Of a stretch of DNA of 64,000 bases, positions 8,598 to 17,867 are shown in pieces. The stretch comes from Enterovibrio baiacu (GTDB lineage: Bacteria; Pseudomonadota; Gammaproteobacteria; Enterobacterales; Vibrionaceae). Within the stretch, counting starts at the first letter, position 1, and each line of letters starts with the position of its first letter. Made by a program: the position numbers and the translations under genes. The notes below the pieces were generated by a model. That model did no database searches and was not told the DNA's origin. It was given only the letters and a program-made list of their open reading frames with translations. The stretch lies in NCBI RefSeq assembly GCF_004120195.1, contig NZ_SCHN01000010.1:219125-283124 (forward strand). The letters run 5' to 3'.

Positions 8598-9560
8598 ATG
8601 TATAGAAAAATAATTTTTCCACATGTTCATGAAAAAAAACAATTTGGTCATGCCTTAGTCCGTTGCTTTGAAAAATTTGACAAAATATTTGATACATCAC
8701 CATATAAATCTTTTGCTGTTTACTCTGACTATTCTGGTAAGACAAATGGCGATTACAATGTGTATAGCTTTTTGTTTACTCCGATTGATACAACTGGAGT
8801 CTACTATCACAAAGTTGAACAGGCTCGGAAATACTATGGTCTTGAAAGAGGAGAGATCTCTTTTAAAAAAATGGGGCACAATGAACGCATGCTAAAAGTG
8901 GCTAATGAGGCTTTAAGAGCCTCAAATAATAGTCTTCCAGGGATTCTGGTCAATGTATGTATAGATAAAAGTGTAAATTCATTGTTTACTGATCAACAGA
9001 GAAATAGTAAGAAATATCTGAATAGAATATTGTTGGATGGTGGGTTTAAGAGCATACCAAAAAATAGCATTGAAACGGCACTTAGAATTTCCCACATATT
9101 TTCATTTCTATCCACCACATTTCTTTCAAAAGAACACCTGATTTTTTGGATGTCTGATAACGAAGATGATTTTTACCCTAAGAGTAACGAGAAAATCCGA
9201 AAGGAATTTATTCAGTTGCTTGACCGAGTTTTGCCATTGTATACAAAAGAAGGTTTCGAGTTTTTGAATTTCTGTGTTCAAGGTTCGGTAGACGCCAAGT
9301 GGCATCGAGAGCTTGTAAGCCTCGTCGATATGAGTGCGGCTGGAATCAATGATATTCTTACTCTTAATAAAAAAGAAAAGGAATTACCAAAAAAATCAGA
9401 GTTAGTAGGCAAATGGCTATCGCTACCTACTGGTTTGTCCTTACAAAAGTTCAACTTGCTTATTACCAGAAATAAAACTGATGTACTTAGTGGAAGTATT
9501 TCACTAGATTACAACGGAGACCGTTCAAATATGGTAGAAATACCAATTACTCAAATATGA
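8598..9560 (+). CDS. DUF3800-like protein in an AT-rich islet
   Basis: A 320-residue soluble protein. Near residue 43 it has YSDYSGKTNGDYNVYSF, which resembles the DESG opening of DUF3800, a predicted RNase H-like fold. Later acidic stretches DNEDDF and VDMSAAGINDIL sit where DUF3800 carries further metal-binding acids. The first Glu of DESG is Tyr here, so catalysis is doubtful. The gene is strongly AT-rich compared with its neighbours, a sign of transfer. DUF3800 genes are often found near mobile or defence genes, but no known defence system is adjacent. Family call is tentative. Confidence 0.5.
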   Translation: MYRKIIFPHVHEKKQFGHALVRCFEKFDKIFDTSPYKSFAVYSDYSGKTNGDYNVYSFLFTPIDTTGVYYHKVEQARKYYGLERGEISFKKMGHNERMLKVANEALRASNNSLPGILVNVCIDKSVNSLFTDQQRNSKKYLNRILLDGGFKSIPKNSIETALRISHIFSFLSTTFLSKEHLIFWMSDNEDDFYPKSNEKIRKEFIQLLDRVLPLYTKEGFEFLNFCVQGSVDAKWHRELVSLVDMSAAGINDILTLNKKEKELPKKSELVGKWLSLPTGLSLQKFNLLITRNKTDVLSGSISLDYNGDRSNMVEIPITQI

Positions 9561-9875
9561 TTACTTATTCATTCAATAGACAACAGAATTATTTTGGCTG
9601 CATCAGCAGCCAACACCTCTCAAAAAACAAAGCCGTCTACTTCGTTTCCCCAAACTAAAGTTATCCGAAACAGACACTCGAGTGTGCAATCCCTAACTCG
9701 AAATTGTCCAAAAGCGATTTAGGGCAATCCCCCTAAACCGCCAAAAAGCTGCCAATGTCGGGCTTTGCTTTCCACAATACCAATATTCCCAGTTCTAGCA
9801 CGCTATACGGTTTGACAGCTGACGTTGGCCCGTCCTTTACTTGGTGATGCGTATATAGTGACTAGGGAATCAGGC
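9561..9875. other. Gap with hairpins before the UvrB-like gene
   Basis: No gene is visible. TTGGCTGC-ATCA-GCAGCCAA at 9594-9613 is a perfect 8-bp stem that could terminate the DUF3800-like gene, although no T-run follows on the plus strand. ACACTCGAGTGT at 9674-9685 is a 12-bp palindrome that could be an operator. I saw no convincing LexA box (CTGT-N8-ACAG) before the UvrB-like gene. Confidence 0.4.
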
Positions 9876-11858
9876 ATGGGTCAGCACACTTTTTTGCTTC
9901 ACTCTAAGAATTCACCGGCGGGCGATCAGCCAGAAGCGATAGCAAAGCTCATCGCAGGGATTGAGGCGGGGAAAACGCATCAGACATTGCGGGGCGTAAC
10001 AGGATCAGGCAAGACATTCACCATGGCAAACATCATTCATCGTTTGCAGCGACCCACCCTTATTCTTGCGCACAACAAGACGTTAGCCGCCCAGCTTTAC
10101 CATGAAATGCTGGCGTTTTTTCCGCAAAACGCCGTGGAGTATTTTGTCTCTTACTATGATTACTATCAGCCCGAAGTCTATATTCCTGGCAGTCAACGTT
10201 TTATCAGAAAAGACTCCGCGGTGAATGCGCAGCTTGAACGCTTGCGGCTGTCGACCACGAAAGCGCTGATTGAGCGTAAAGATGTGATTGTGGTGGCGTC
10301 TGTGTCCTCGGTATATGGTCTGGGCTCACCCGATGACTACCGAGCGCTGCAAATTCCGGTAGCGCTTGGGGCGCAACTCAATCTTATGGCACTGGAGAAC
10401 CAACTGGCCAAACTCCACTATGAGCCCGGCGGTGAGCCTTTGTCGCGAGGGAGCTACCGTATTAGCCCGCGTAAGGTGGATATTTTCCCGGCAGATTCAG
10501 AAAAAGAAGCGATTGTGGTCATGCTCGACAACGCCAACGTCATTACGCAATTGTTGCGGGTGGATAATGCGACCGGAGAAATCCTGGGGGAGTTGGAACA
10601 CTATCTGGTGTCACCCAAAACCCTGTATTCAACGTCTCCTGAACAGGTTGCCCGTGCCTGCAAAGCGATCGAAGCCGAGCTTGAAGAGCGCACTGCAGCG
10701 TTGAGTCGTAACCATCAGGTTGTGGAGGCTGCGCGGCTTTACGAACGCACCACACGTGACATAGAAATGCTGCGCTTGCAGGGGTATTGCGGCGGAATAG
10801 AGAACTATGCGTCTTACCTCACGGGTCGAGACACGCGCTTGCCACCAACGACCTTGATGGATTACCTCCCAAAAGGTGGGTTGCTGTTTATGGATGAATC
10901 CCACGTCATGGTGCCGCAAATTCATGCCATGTATAAGGGCGATCAAAGTCGTAAAGACACCCTGATTGACTATGGCTTCCGTTTGCCGTCTGCCAAATTT
11001 AACCGTCCTCTTAGCTTTGAAGAGTTTGAGAAGATCAAACCACAGACCATTTTTGTGTCAGCGACACCCGGTCATTACGAGGTGCAACGCTCGGGGGGAG
11101 AGGTGGTTGATCAGGTGATACGCCCGACCGGATTACTCGACCCAGAGATTGAGATTGTGCCATTGGCGCAAACACAGGAAGACTTAATGGCACGGGTTCG
11201 CGCCTGCATTGAGGTTCAAGAACGGGTGTTAGTGACCACGCTCAGTAAGCAAAGTGCTGAAGCGCTTTACCATCAATACATTGAGGCAGGCATCCGCTGC
11301 CAATACATTCATAGTGATGTGAAAACGGAAGACCGCATTGAGATCATCCGTCAACTTCGACGTGGTGAGCTGGATGTGTTGATTGGGATAAACCTACTGA
11401 GAGAGGGGCTAGATATTCCAGAGGCCTCATTGGTCGCAATTCTGAATGCAGACCATGCTGGCTTCCTACGCTCCACGGAAGCACTGATTCAGATCATTGG
11501 ACGTGCGGCCAGAAACGCGAAGGGTAAGGCTGTGCTCTATGCCGACAGTATTACACCAGCGATGCAAAGAGCCATGGATGAATCTAACCGTCGCCGTGCT
11601 AAGCAAATTGCTTATAACGAGGCGCATCAACTGCAGCCGAGAAGTTCGAGCCGGACGATTGATCCTGCCATAGCGCAACCACGTGAGAGCAAAGATGCCT
11701 TAATGTGCGCCACGCTTGAGGAACTGTGCCACCGGATCACGGAAACTGAGCGAGAACTGTTAAAGGAGTGTGCCGAAAATGGCGGAACGGAAAATGCGGA
11801 GACCAATGCCTTACGGGCGACGCTCGATACCCTCTATCGGCAGTATATCTTTATGTAA
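9876..11858 (+). CDS. UvrB-like excision-repair helicase, divergent second copy
   Basis: Full-length UvrB architecture in 660 residues: Walker A GVTGSGKT at 40-47, the damage-probing hairpin region SYYDYYQPEVYIP, DESHV in motif II, SATPGHYE, GINLLREGLD and QIIGRAARN. Differences from housekeeping UvrB stand out. AILDADKEGFLRSERS is changed to AILNADHAGFLRSTEA, and the C-terminal UVR motif that contacts UvrC is eroded (CAENGGTENAETNALRATL replaces the usual LEFEEAA type). I therefore read it as a paralogue, with canonical uvrB expected elsewhere. The ATG at 9876 aligns with the family start; an upstream GTG adds 17 unrelated residues. Confidence 0.85.
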   Translation: MGQHTFLLHSKNSPAGDQPEAIAKLIAGIEAGKTHQTLRGVTGSGKTFTMANIIHRLQRPTLILAHNKTLAAQLYHEMLAFFPQNAVEYFVSYYDYYQPEVYIPGSQRFIRKDSAVNAQLERLRLSTTKALIERKDVIVVASVSSVYGLGSPDDYRALQIPVALGAQLNLMALENQLAKLHYEPGGEPLSRGSYRISPRKVDIFPADSEKEAIVVMLDNANVITQLLRVDNATGEILGELEHYLVSPKTLYSTSPEQVARACKAIEAELEERTAALSRNHQVVEAARLYERTTRDIEMLRLQGYCGGIENYASYLTGRDTRLPPTTLMDYLPKGGLLFMDESHVMVPQIHAMYKGDQSRKDTLIDYGFRLPSAKFNRPLSFEEFEKIKPQTIFVSATPGHYEVQRSGGEVVDQVIRPTGLLDPEIEIVPLAQTQEDLMARVRACIEVQERVLVTTLSKQSAEALYHQYIEAGIRCQYIHSDVKTEDRIEIIRQLRRGELDVLIGINLLREGLDIPEASLVAILNADHAGFLRSTEALIQIIGRAARNAKGKAVLYADSITPAMQRAMDESNRRRAKQIAYNEAHQLQPRSSSRTIDPAIAQPRESKDALMCATLEELCHRITETERELLKECAENGGTENAETNALRATLDTLYRQYIFM

Positions 11859-12018
11859 GCGGTTGTCATTTTTGATGGGGGCGACTGCACCTAGACATGA
11901 TATGAACCGCATCACGATGCAGTGACCTAAAGCTCATCGCTGACTCAGCGCACTGACCATCAATCGCGGATAGCGTTAAAATAGGAAAAACTGTTGATGT
12001 TCATAGGACGTGATAGTC

Positions 12019-12354
12019 ATGACGTTGTTAAGTGTGAAAAATGGGATTATTGGCTTGGCGGTCATGCTGCTCAGTGCGGCTGCGCATGCAGAAGCTGTTT
12101 GGATTGATACACGAAGTGCGGCGGAGCATTTTTTCGATAACATTCCGGGGGATGTTAGGTTTTCGCATTCGGATATCGTGAAAGAAGTGACGGCGCTTTA
12201 CCCTGATAAAAACCAAGAAATTCGCCTCTATTGCCTCAGTGGCGTGCGTTCGGGAAAAGCGATGGAAGCGCTCAAGGCAGAAGGCTACCAAAATGTGTTT
12301 AACGCGGGCGGCATTGCAGACGCGAGAGCGCAGCGCGGTTTACTTGATGAGTGA
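12019..12354 (+). CDS. Periplasmic single-domain rhodanese (PspE/GlpE-like)
   Basis: A 111-residue protein. A signal peptide ends near AAAHAEA (cleavage after about residue 25), followed by one rhodanese domain. WIDTRSAAEHF opens the fold, and the active-site loop is YCLSGVRSGKA with the persulfide-forming Cys. The loop and size match PspE, a periplasmic thiosulfate:cyanide sulfurtransferase. I choose ATG 12019, 10 bases after AGGA, over the GTG at 12010, which is too close. A shared terminator follows at 12384. No neighbour points to a specific sulfur pathway. Confidence 0.85.
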   Translation: MTLLSVKNGIIGLAVMLLSAAAHAEAVWIDTRSAAEHFFDNIPGDVRFSHSDIVKEVTALYPDKNQEIRLYCLSGVRSGKAMEALKAEGYQNVFNAGGIADARAQRGLLDE

Positions 12355-12383
12355 TTAAGCGACATTTTCCCCATCAGAATTGA

Positions 12384-12424
12384 AAAAGACCTTCATTGAT
12401 TCATCACGTGAAGGTCTTTTTTTT
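12384..12424. terminator. Bidirectional terminator between rhodanese and RluA-family genes
   Basis: AAAAGACCTTCA pairs with TGAAGGTCTTTT around a 12-base loop. Eight T residues in total end the plus-strand side, and an A/T run sits on the other strand. Confidence 0.88.
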
Positions 12425-12458
12425 GTCTGCTCGGTGGGTGTTTTTTAGCTGTGACGCT

Positions 12459-14177
12459 TTAAAACTCACACTCAGCATCGAACGTCATGCGTTGATGGTT
12501 GTAAGGGTGATCAAACGAAAGCTGTTCGGCATGAAGGTGAAGACGTGTGTCGGGTTCGCCATATAATCCGTCGCCGACCATCGGCATGTTCAAGCCTAAG
12601 TGGTGCGCGCAATGCACACGGAGCTGGTGGGTGCGGCCCGTTTTAGGATGCATGTGAAGCTTACTGCGACCTTGTTCAGTCTTGATCAGTTGCCAATACG
12701 TGGTTGCAGGTTTTCCATGTTTAAAGCACACCAATTGGCGCGGTCTGTCGTCAGGATCGCCGCGCATTGGCAGGTTAATCTCACCGCTTGGTTGTTCCAC
12801 AATCCCTTCCACCATGGCGACATAGCGCTTCTCAACACCACGGGTGATGAACTGTTTTTGCAGGTTTTTGTTTGCGCGTCGTGTCAGGGCAAACACCAAT
12901 AAGCCAGATGTCGCCATGTCTAATCGATGCAGAACAAAGATCTCTTCAACCTCTGGCAGCATGGCAATCACGCGGGTGTAGGCCGAATCTTTAATGGTTT
13001 TGCCCGGCACGGAAAGCAGGCCTGATGGCTTGTTCACCACGATGATGGCCTCGTCCTGATAAACCACCTCTAATGTTTTGTCTTCTGCCCAGTTGGTTTC
13101 AAGCGGGTTTGGATCAACCTCTAACCCTTCCAGCATGTGACCCAGAATGGGATTGCACTTGCCGTGGCACGATGGGTAGAACTTTTTATGCTGACGCACT
13201 TCTGATTTCGGTGAAACGCCCCACCAAAACTCCGCCATCGCGAGCGGGGTATATCCGTGCTTGTAAGCATAGTGCAGCAACTTAGGCGCGGCGCACTCCC
13301 CAGCACCTGCAGGCGGCGTCGGGCTGGTGGTTGGGGCAAAAATGGCTTTGAGGGATTTTTCTTCACCGTTCGCATTGAGGAAGCAATATTGCTCAAACAG
13401 TTTGTTTTGCAGCGCGTTCGACAAGGTTTTACGTTGCTGCTTCGCATCGTCAATGGCGGCGGTTAGCGCGGTTAACTCAGCGTGAAGGGCGTCGATTTTT
13501 TTATCCCATGCCATCTTGAGGTATTTGAGGTCGTTTTTCTCGGCAACGCTTTGCTTGGCAAGCGCCTCTAGCGCGGAGTTCAACGCCTCGCCCGTCAAGT
13601 GGGCTTCGGCATGCTGGCGCTGCTGTTTACGCTCTGCGCGTCCTTCAATCATGGTTTGGCGCTGTTGTTGCTCTAGCGCTTTGTAGTCGGCTTGGTATTG
13701 CGCGACTTTGCCACTCAAGTGCGATATTTGAGGGTTGGCAGAAAGGGCAGTGACTTGCGCGTTAAGGGCGGTGATCGCTTCCAATTCGGTTTGGAAGAAA
13801 CATTCCTCGGCCAGCATATCAAACACAGGCGGTACGAAATTCGGCAGGATGTTTTGATCAGCAATTTTGCCGGAAAACGCACTGAAATAGCCGAGCTCCC
13901 CGCGTGGAGAGCGCACCAGCAAGACGCCAAACATTTTGCCTGTGCCTTCTGCTGTATTTTCGCCATCCAGTTCGTGCTCACTGTTAAGCCCAAAGTCATG
14001 TTGCCAATCGATTTGCGTGGCAAGGTGTTGCTGCAGTTCTTGCGCAGCAAGCACACAGAGCGGGTGTGGCTGATAGTAAAACGGGAAGGTAAACGCGCTC
14101 GGCAATTCGAGATGATCGATATCGGCGTTAAAGCGGGTAAATAGCCCGTCTGGGGTGAACGGTGCGTCTGTGTGCAT
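12459..14177 (-). CDS. RluA-family pseudouridine synthase with long N-terminal extension
   Basis: The C-terminal ~195 of 572 residues form an RluA-type catalytic domain. VVNKPSGLLSVPG opens it, the catalytic Asp is in HRLDMATSGL near residue 418, and KTGRTHQLRVH follows. The N-terminal ~370 residues hold a domain of unknown role with a coiled-coil segment (about 150-270) rich in Gln, Lys and Glu. A Cys cluster with CHGKCNP near 330 could bind metal. Such long RluA proteins are common in marine gammaproteobacteria. The enzyme should isomerise uridine in rRNA or tRNA; the target is unknown. Confidence 0.9.
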   Translation of the reverse strand: MHTDAPFTPDGLFTRFNADIDHLELPSAFTFPFYYQPHPLCVLAAQELQQHLATQIDWQHDFGLNSEHELDGENTAEGTGKMFGVLLVRSPRGELGYFSAFSGKIADQNILPNFVPPVFDMLAEECFFQTELEAITALNAQVTALSANPQISHLSGKVAQYQADYKALEQQQRQTMIEGRAERKQQRQHAEAHLTGEALNSALEALAKQSVAEKNDLKYLKMAWDKKIDALHAELTALTAAIDDAKQQRKTLSNALQNKLFEQYCFLNANGEEKSLKAIFAPTTSPTPPAGAGECAAPKLLHYAYKHGYTPLAMAEFWWGVSPKSEVRQHKKFYPSCHGKCNPILGHMLEGLEVDPNPLETNWAEDKTLEVVYQDEAIIVVNKPSGLLSVPGKTIKDSAYTRVIAMLPEVEEIFVLHRLDMATSGLLVFALTRRANKNLQKQFITRGVEKRYVAMVEGIVEQPSGEINLPMRGDPDDRPRQLVCFKHGKPATTYWQLIKTEQGRSKLHMHPKTGRTHQLRVHCAHHLGLNMPMVGDGLYGEPDTRLHLHAEQLSFDHPYNHQRMTFDAECEF

Positions 14178-14383
14178 GGTAAAAGTCTATCAGCAACTCG
14201 ATTGGGGGCGTGATTTTACCTGTTTAGGTGAGAAATACTACTTTGTGTTGGCTCGAGACCATCCACTTTCCTGCCGCATGTTCAGGATCATCATCAAACG
14301 TGAGTTCACTTTGGCGTATTCTTCTTCGGCGCGGTATGTTTCACTGTCAACGCTCGCGCCTCCAACGTTAGGAATGTAAACAC

Positions 14384-15139
14384 ATGGAAGCATTGCCATA
14401 TCTAAAAACGGTTAGTTTAAAGCGGGATCGGGTTGATTCATTCAACGCTTACCCGTTTTCTATTCCAGCGGTGAATCATCTTAATACGCTCGAGTTTGCA
14501 AAAGACGTGACTATTTTGGTGGGGGAGAATGGCAGCGGGAAATCAACCTTGCTAGAGGCCATTGCCGTTGGAATGGGGTTTAACGCTGAAGGCGGCACCA
14601 AAAACTTCAACTTCGGCACCCGATCTACGCACTCGTCTCTCTATGCGCATTTAGGTTTTTCAAAATCCTACAAGAAGCATCGTGATGGTTTTTTTCTGAG
14701 GGCGGAAAGCTTTTACAACGTTGCCACGAACATTGATGAATTGGATGAAGAACCTGGACCTCAGCCGCCGATTATCAATTCATACGGCGGTGTTTCTTTG
14801 CATCGCCAATCTCACGGCGAGTCGTTTCTTGCTTTGATGGTGGAACGATTTGGAGGGGAGGGTTTGTACATACTTGACGAACCCGAGGCGGCACTGTCGC
14901 CAACCCGGCAGCTGTCTGTATTGAGCCGAATGCATCAACTGGTGAAAGCCAATTCCCAGTTTATTATCGCAACGCATTCCCCAATATTGATGGCCTACCC
15001 GGGCGCGCGGATTTATCAGATCGATCAGTCTGGTATCAACCAAATCAAATACGAAGACACCGAGCATTATCAGGTCACCAAAGCGTTTCTAAATAATCCT
15101 GCACCGATGCTGGCACAATTGTTTCTGGATGAATGCTGA
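14384..15139 (+). CDS. ABC/AAA-type ATPase (predicted ATP-binding protein)
   Basis: A stand-alone ATPase of 251 residues. Walker A is GENGSGKST at 47-55, the signature-like region is SHGESF near 143, Walker B is LYILDEPEAALSP near 163, and the switch His is in IIATHSPILMA. It belongs to the soluble ATPases related to the SMC/RecF and Old-type group, with no membrane domain. These are frequent singletons of unknown function. It is transcribed away from the RluA gene and no partner nuclease follows, so it is not an obvious toxin or defence pair. Confidence 0.85.
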   Translation: MEALPYLKTVSLKRDRVDSFNAYPFSIPAVNHLNTLEFAKDVTILVGENGSGKSTLLEAIAVGMGFNAEGGTKNFNFGTRSTHSSLYAHLGFSKSYKKHRDGFFLRAESFYNVATNIDELDEEPGPQPPIINSYGGVSLHRQSHGESFLALMVERFGGEGLYILDEPEAALSPTRQLSVLSRMHQLVKANSQFIIATHSPILMAYPGARIYQIDQSGINQIKYEDTEHYQVTKAFLNNPAPMLAQLFLDEC

Positions 15140-15166
15140 CGTTAACTCGAAATATTCAGATCAGAA

Positions 15167-15210
15167 AAGGCCTGACAATATCGACGTTAAATCGATGTAT
15201 CTCAGGCCTT
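15167..15210. terminator. Long two-tier hairpin, terminator for the DJ-1/PfpI gene
   Basis: AAGGCCTGA at 15167 pairs with TCAGGCCTT ending at 15210, and an inner ATCGA/TCGAT pairing lies inside. On the minus strand it is followed by TTTTC, so it probably ends the leftward gene 31 bases upstream and may also stop the rightward ATPase gene. Confidence 0.75.
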
Positions 15211-15240
15211 CTCTAAGAAGTTAAAGCGTGTTGTTGACGG

Positions 15241-16089
15241 TTACTTTTGCAGTTTATTAAGCACTTCTGTTGCTACTCCAGCAGCAGATGCAGGGTTTTG
15301 ACCTGTGATGAGCTCTCTGTCTGTGACAACGTTCGGGTACCATAAATCATTACCAACATTGAACGTTGCGCCAGCTACGCTCAAGGCATCTTGCGGGTAA
15401 AACTTCATTTCTCCGCCGCCCAACCAGCCTTTGCTTGCTTCCTCTTCACCATTGCTAAATGCAGTCACTTTGTAGCCGTTGTAGATCCAATCTTTTGGTG
15501 TTGCAGGAGATTTGCCTGCTTCTAGCGACTGCACGAACGCTTGCGCGTTTGGCAATGTTGAAATCAGCGCGATGGGTCCGTGGCATACCAGCGCTGTGAC
15601 TTTCTGATTGTTATGGAAATCAGTCAGCAGTGCCCCCATTTGCTTGTCGGTCAGCAGATCGTTCATTGGTGCGTGTCCGCCTGGTACATAAACAGCATCG
15701 AACTTGTCATAACCGATTTGTTCTACGCGGCTCAGGCTAATGACAGGGGAATTTTCTTTGTCAGTGATCTTGAGCTTTTCAAGCAGCGCTTTGTGCTCTG
15801 CCATTGATTTTTCATCGTTACCAAAGAACATCACGTTGTCAGACAAAACGTCGACAGTTGGTGCTAAACCGTTAGGGGTTGCGAACGTGAGGTCATGACC
15901 CGCATCGAGAAACATTTTTACTGGCTGCATCAACTCATTCAGATAGAAACCTGTTTCGTAGACATCCGTGCCTTTTAGTTTTAGGTGGTCTTCATCTGAC
16001 ATGACGACGAGGATGTTGTCTGCAAGGGCAACTTGGCTGCCTGCCGCGAACACGAGGCTTGCTAGTAGGGTTTTAGTCATTGATTTCAT
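15241..16089 (-). CDS. Periplasmic DJ-1/PfpI-family protein (Hsp31-like amidotransferase fold)
   Basis: The first 23 residues are a Sec signal peptide ending in ALA before DN. The mature part is a DJ-1/PfpI fold. The nucleophile elbow is ALVCHGP with Cys169-His170, Glu45 in YETGFY may assist it, and YVPGGHAPM precedes it. The long form resembles the Hsp31/YhbO-like group (glyoxalase III or deglycase activities reported for the family), but most members are cytosolic and export is unusual. AAGGAGA precedes the ATG. The divergent LysR at 16264 and paired TTTCCA sites in the gap suggest regulated expression. Confidence 0.88.
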   Translation of the reverse strand: MKSMTKTLLASLVFAAGSQVALADNILVVMSDEDHLKLKGTDVYETGFYLNELMQPVKMFLDAGHDLTFATPNGLAPTVDVLSDNVMFFGNDEKSMAEHKALLEKLKITDKENSPVISLSRVEQIGYDKFDAVYVPGGHAPMNDLLTDKQMGALLTDFHNNQKVTALVCHGPIALISTLPNAQAFVQSLEAGKSPATPKDWIYNGYKVTAFSNGEEEASKGWLGGGEMKFYPQDALSVAGATFNVGNDLWYPNVVTDRELITGQNPASAAGVATEVLNKLQK

Positions 16090-16125
16090 CGTATTCTCCT
16101 TGGGTTATTTTTAACTGACGGTTTG

Positions 16126-16245
16126 TTTCCAAATCATCAACTAAATTTGATGTGTGGAGACTGTGTCAGCGATGAATGCAGTCTATAGGGCAAAGGTTGA
16201 GAGAAAAACAGGGTGTTTGTGTATGATTGGTTTCCAAAATGGAAA
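16126..16245. promoter_or_regulatory. Candidate LysR binding sites between DJ-1/PfpI gene and its regulator
   Basis: TTTCCA-AAA-TGGAAA at 16231-16245 is a perfect 15-bp inverted repeat 18 bases upstream of the LysR start. A second half-site TTTCCA is at 16126-16131 near the DJ-1/PfpI start. The shared sequence in a divergent gap supports one regulator acting on both genes. Binding is inferred. Confidence 0.45.
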
Positions 16246-16263
16246 TAAGTGTAGGGCGTTGGT

Positions 16264-17151
16264 ATGGACACATTGAGGGCGATGGCGTTGTTTGTGAAAG
16301 TGGCTGAAACGGGCAGTTTTAAGCAAGCGGCGATGGAAATGAATCATTCAAACTCGCTGATAAGTAAAGATATCGGGAAATTGGAGGAGTTAGTGGGCGC
16401 GCGCTTATTGCAACGCTCTACCCGCAAAATACAGCTCACTGAAATTGGTCGAGGTTACTTGGAGCATTGTCAGAACATTTTGAGTTCTCATCAAGACGCG
16501 CAAGATTATGTGCAAGACATGCAAGGGCGGCCTAAAGGACGCTTGAAGATCAACGCACCGATGACGCTAGGGATTACCGCCTTAGGGCCAGCGTTTGCCG
16601 CGTTCACTGCATTGCACCCTGAAGTAGAATTGGATGTGAATTTGAATGATGATCCGGTCGATTTGATTGCTCAGGGGTTTGACTTGGGCTTTCGGGCTTC
16701 CAGTGTCGGTGTGGACTCAAACTACATTGGTAAACCCATCACGACATTCTCTTTGCACCTCGTGACAACGCCCAGTTACCTCGATGCACACGCACCACTG
16801 CATTCTGCCGATCAACTCAGCCAGCACAATTGCTACATATACAGCTTGGCGATGGGGAAAAACCAGTGGCCTGTAAATGGTGGTATGGCAGTGTCTGGCA
16901 ACATCATCGCGAATAACACGATCTTCTTGAAAGAGGCATTACTTCAAGGGTTAGGAATTGGTCTTCTCCCCAGCTTTGTGTGCGCTGACGAAATCCAATC
17001 GGGGCAGTTTGTGGAGCTTTTGAAAGACGAACCGTTACCGACGCTGAGCTTTTATGTGCTGTATCCGAGTCGGCATTACACGCCGCCGAAATTGGTCAAA
17101 TTCATTGAGTTTATGCAATCGTGGTTTAATGATGAGCAAAGCCGAGAGTGA
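16264..17151 (+). CDS. LysR-family transcriptional regulator (CrgA/DmlR-like)
   Basis: A 295-residue LysR protein opening MDTLRAMALFVKVAETGSF. The helix-turn-helix at about 15-60 (KQAAMEMNHSNSLISKDIGK) is followed by LLQRSTRKIQLTEIG, as in the CrgA/DmlR branch. The effector domain spans about 90-290. It is divergent from the DJ-1/PfpI gene, its likely target. It ends 6 bases from the convergent DUF6151 gene with no terminator between, so read-through antisense there is possible. Confidence 0.9.
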   Translation: MDTLRAMALFVKVAETGSFKQAAMEMNHSNSLISKDIGKLEELVGARLLQRSTRKIQLTEIGRGYLEHCQNILSSHQDAQDYVQDMQGRPKGRLKINAPMTLGITALGPAFAAFTALHPEVELDVNLNDDPVDLIAQGFDLGFRASSVGVDSNYIGKPITTFSLHLVTTPSYLDAHAPLHSADQLSQHNCYIYSLAMGKNQWPVNGGMAVSGNIIANNTIFLKEALLQGLGIGLLPSFVCADEIQSGQFVELLKDEPLPTLSFYVLYPSRHYTPPKLVKFIEFMQSWFNDEQSRE

Positions 17152-17157
17152 AAACGT

Positions 17158-17724
17158 TTAGTTGCGCTCGTCTGGCTTTACAACCGCTTGGCCATTGTCC
17201 TTGAAAAACGGCGTCGGCACGTTGTTGCCCTGAATTTTATTCTTAAGCATGAACGACATCACGGCCGCGAGTGAGGCAAAGGAAAACTTAGGGTGTGGGT
17301 TAGTGGGTGGCGTGCCTTTGGCAAATTTGCCCATGACATAACATTTCACTGGGCCAACAGCGGCTTCTTTGCCTTCACCTTGAAGTGCGGTGAGCGGAAT
17401 GCCGGCAAATGGCATTTTTCTGCTGATGGTGTTCACGATAGGGGAATGACAGCACGCGGTATAGAAGCGATAAACGCCTTTGGGTGTCATGCGCATGCAG
17501 CGCAATTGGTCTGCCCCTTGGTGGATTTCAACTTGCGAGGGAGCCAGTTGGAATAAATCCGTGCCACCAAATTCATCGAGCCATTTCTCTTCATTGCCAA
17601 TGTACTTTGCGAAGCCTTGGCAATCGTCACAGTAGCAAACCATATGGTTGCCTTTCTTGGGTGATACATTCTTGACTGTGCCTTTTAATGTGCCGCAATC
17701 ACACTGCAATGATAAATCTGTCAT
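17158..17724 (-). CDS. DUF6151-family cysteine-rich protein (GFA/CENP-V-like)
   Basis: A soluble 188-residue protein with zinc-ribbon-like cysteines: CDCGT near the start, CYCDDCQGF at about 33-41, and ACCHSPIVNT near 90. FGGTDLFQLAPS and MRMTPKGVYRFYTACC match DUF6151, related to the glutathione-dependent formaldehyde-activating (GFA) fold, where these Cys bind zinc. The enzymatic role is unknown. I choose ATG 17724, after GGAA at 17733, over an upstream frame start that adds 25 unlikely residues. Confidence 0.85.
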   Translation of the reverse strand: MTDLSLQCDCGTLKGTVKNVSPKKGNHMVCYCDDCQGFAKYIGNEEKWLDEFGGTDLFQLAPSQVEIHQGADQLRCMRMTPKGVYRFYTACCHSPIVNTISRKMPFAGIPLTALQGEGKEAAVGPVKCYVMGKFAKGTPPTNPHPKFSFASLAAVMSFMLKNKIQGNNVPTPFFKDNGQAVVKPDERN

Positions 17725-17867
17725 AAGAGAATTCCATCCGTTGAAAAAGGTAAGCGAATTATTGCTACCCTCTTTTGACACTATAACGAATGTTATCAAA
17801 GCGCGAGTGTATGGACGGGCGATTGAGCGCCCGTCTCATAAAAGATCCCACTATTTCCGCATCTTAC

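Noticed and set aside
9700..9875. LexA box upstream of the UvrB-like gene
   Set aside because: No CTGT-N8-ACAG pair with acceptable spacing was found.
14155..14379. 74-residue plus-strand frame before the ATPase gene
   Set aside because: It partly overlaps the start of the RluA-family gene on the other strand, lacks a ribosome site and has no protein-like domain pattern.
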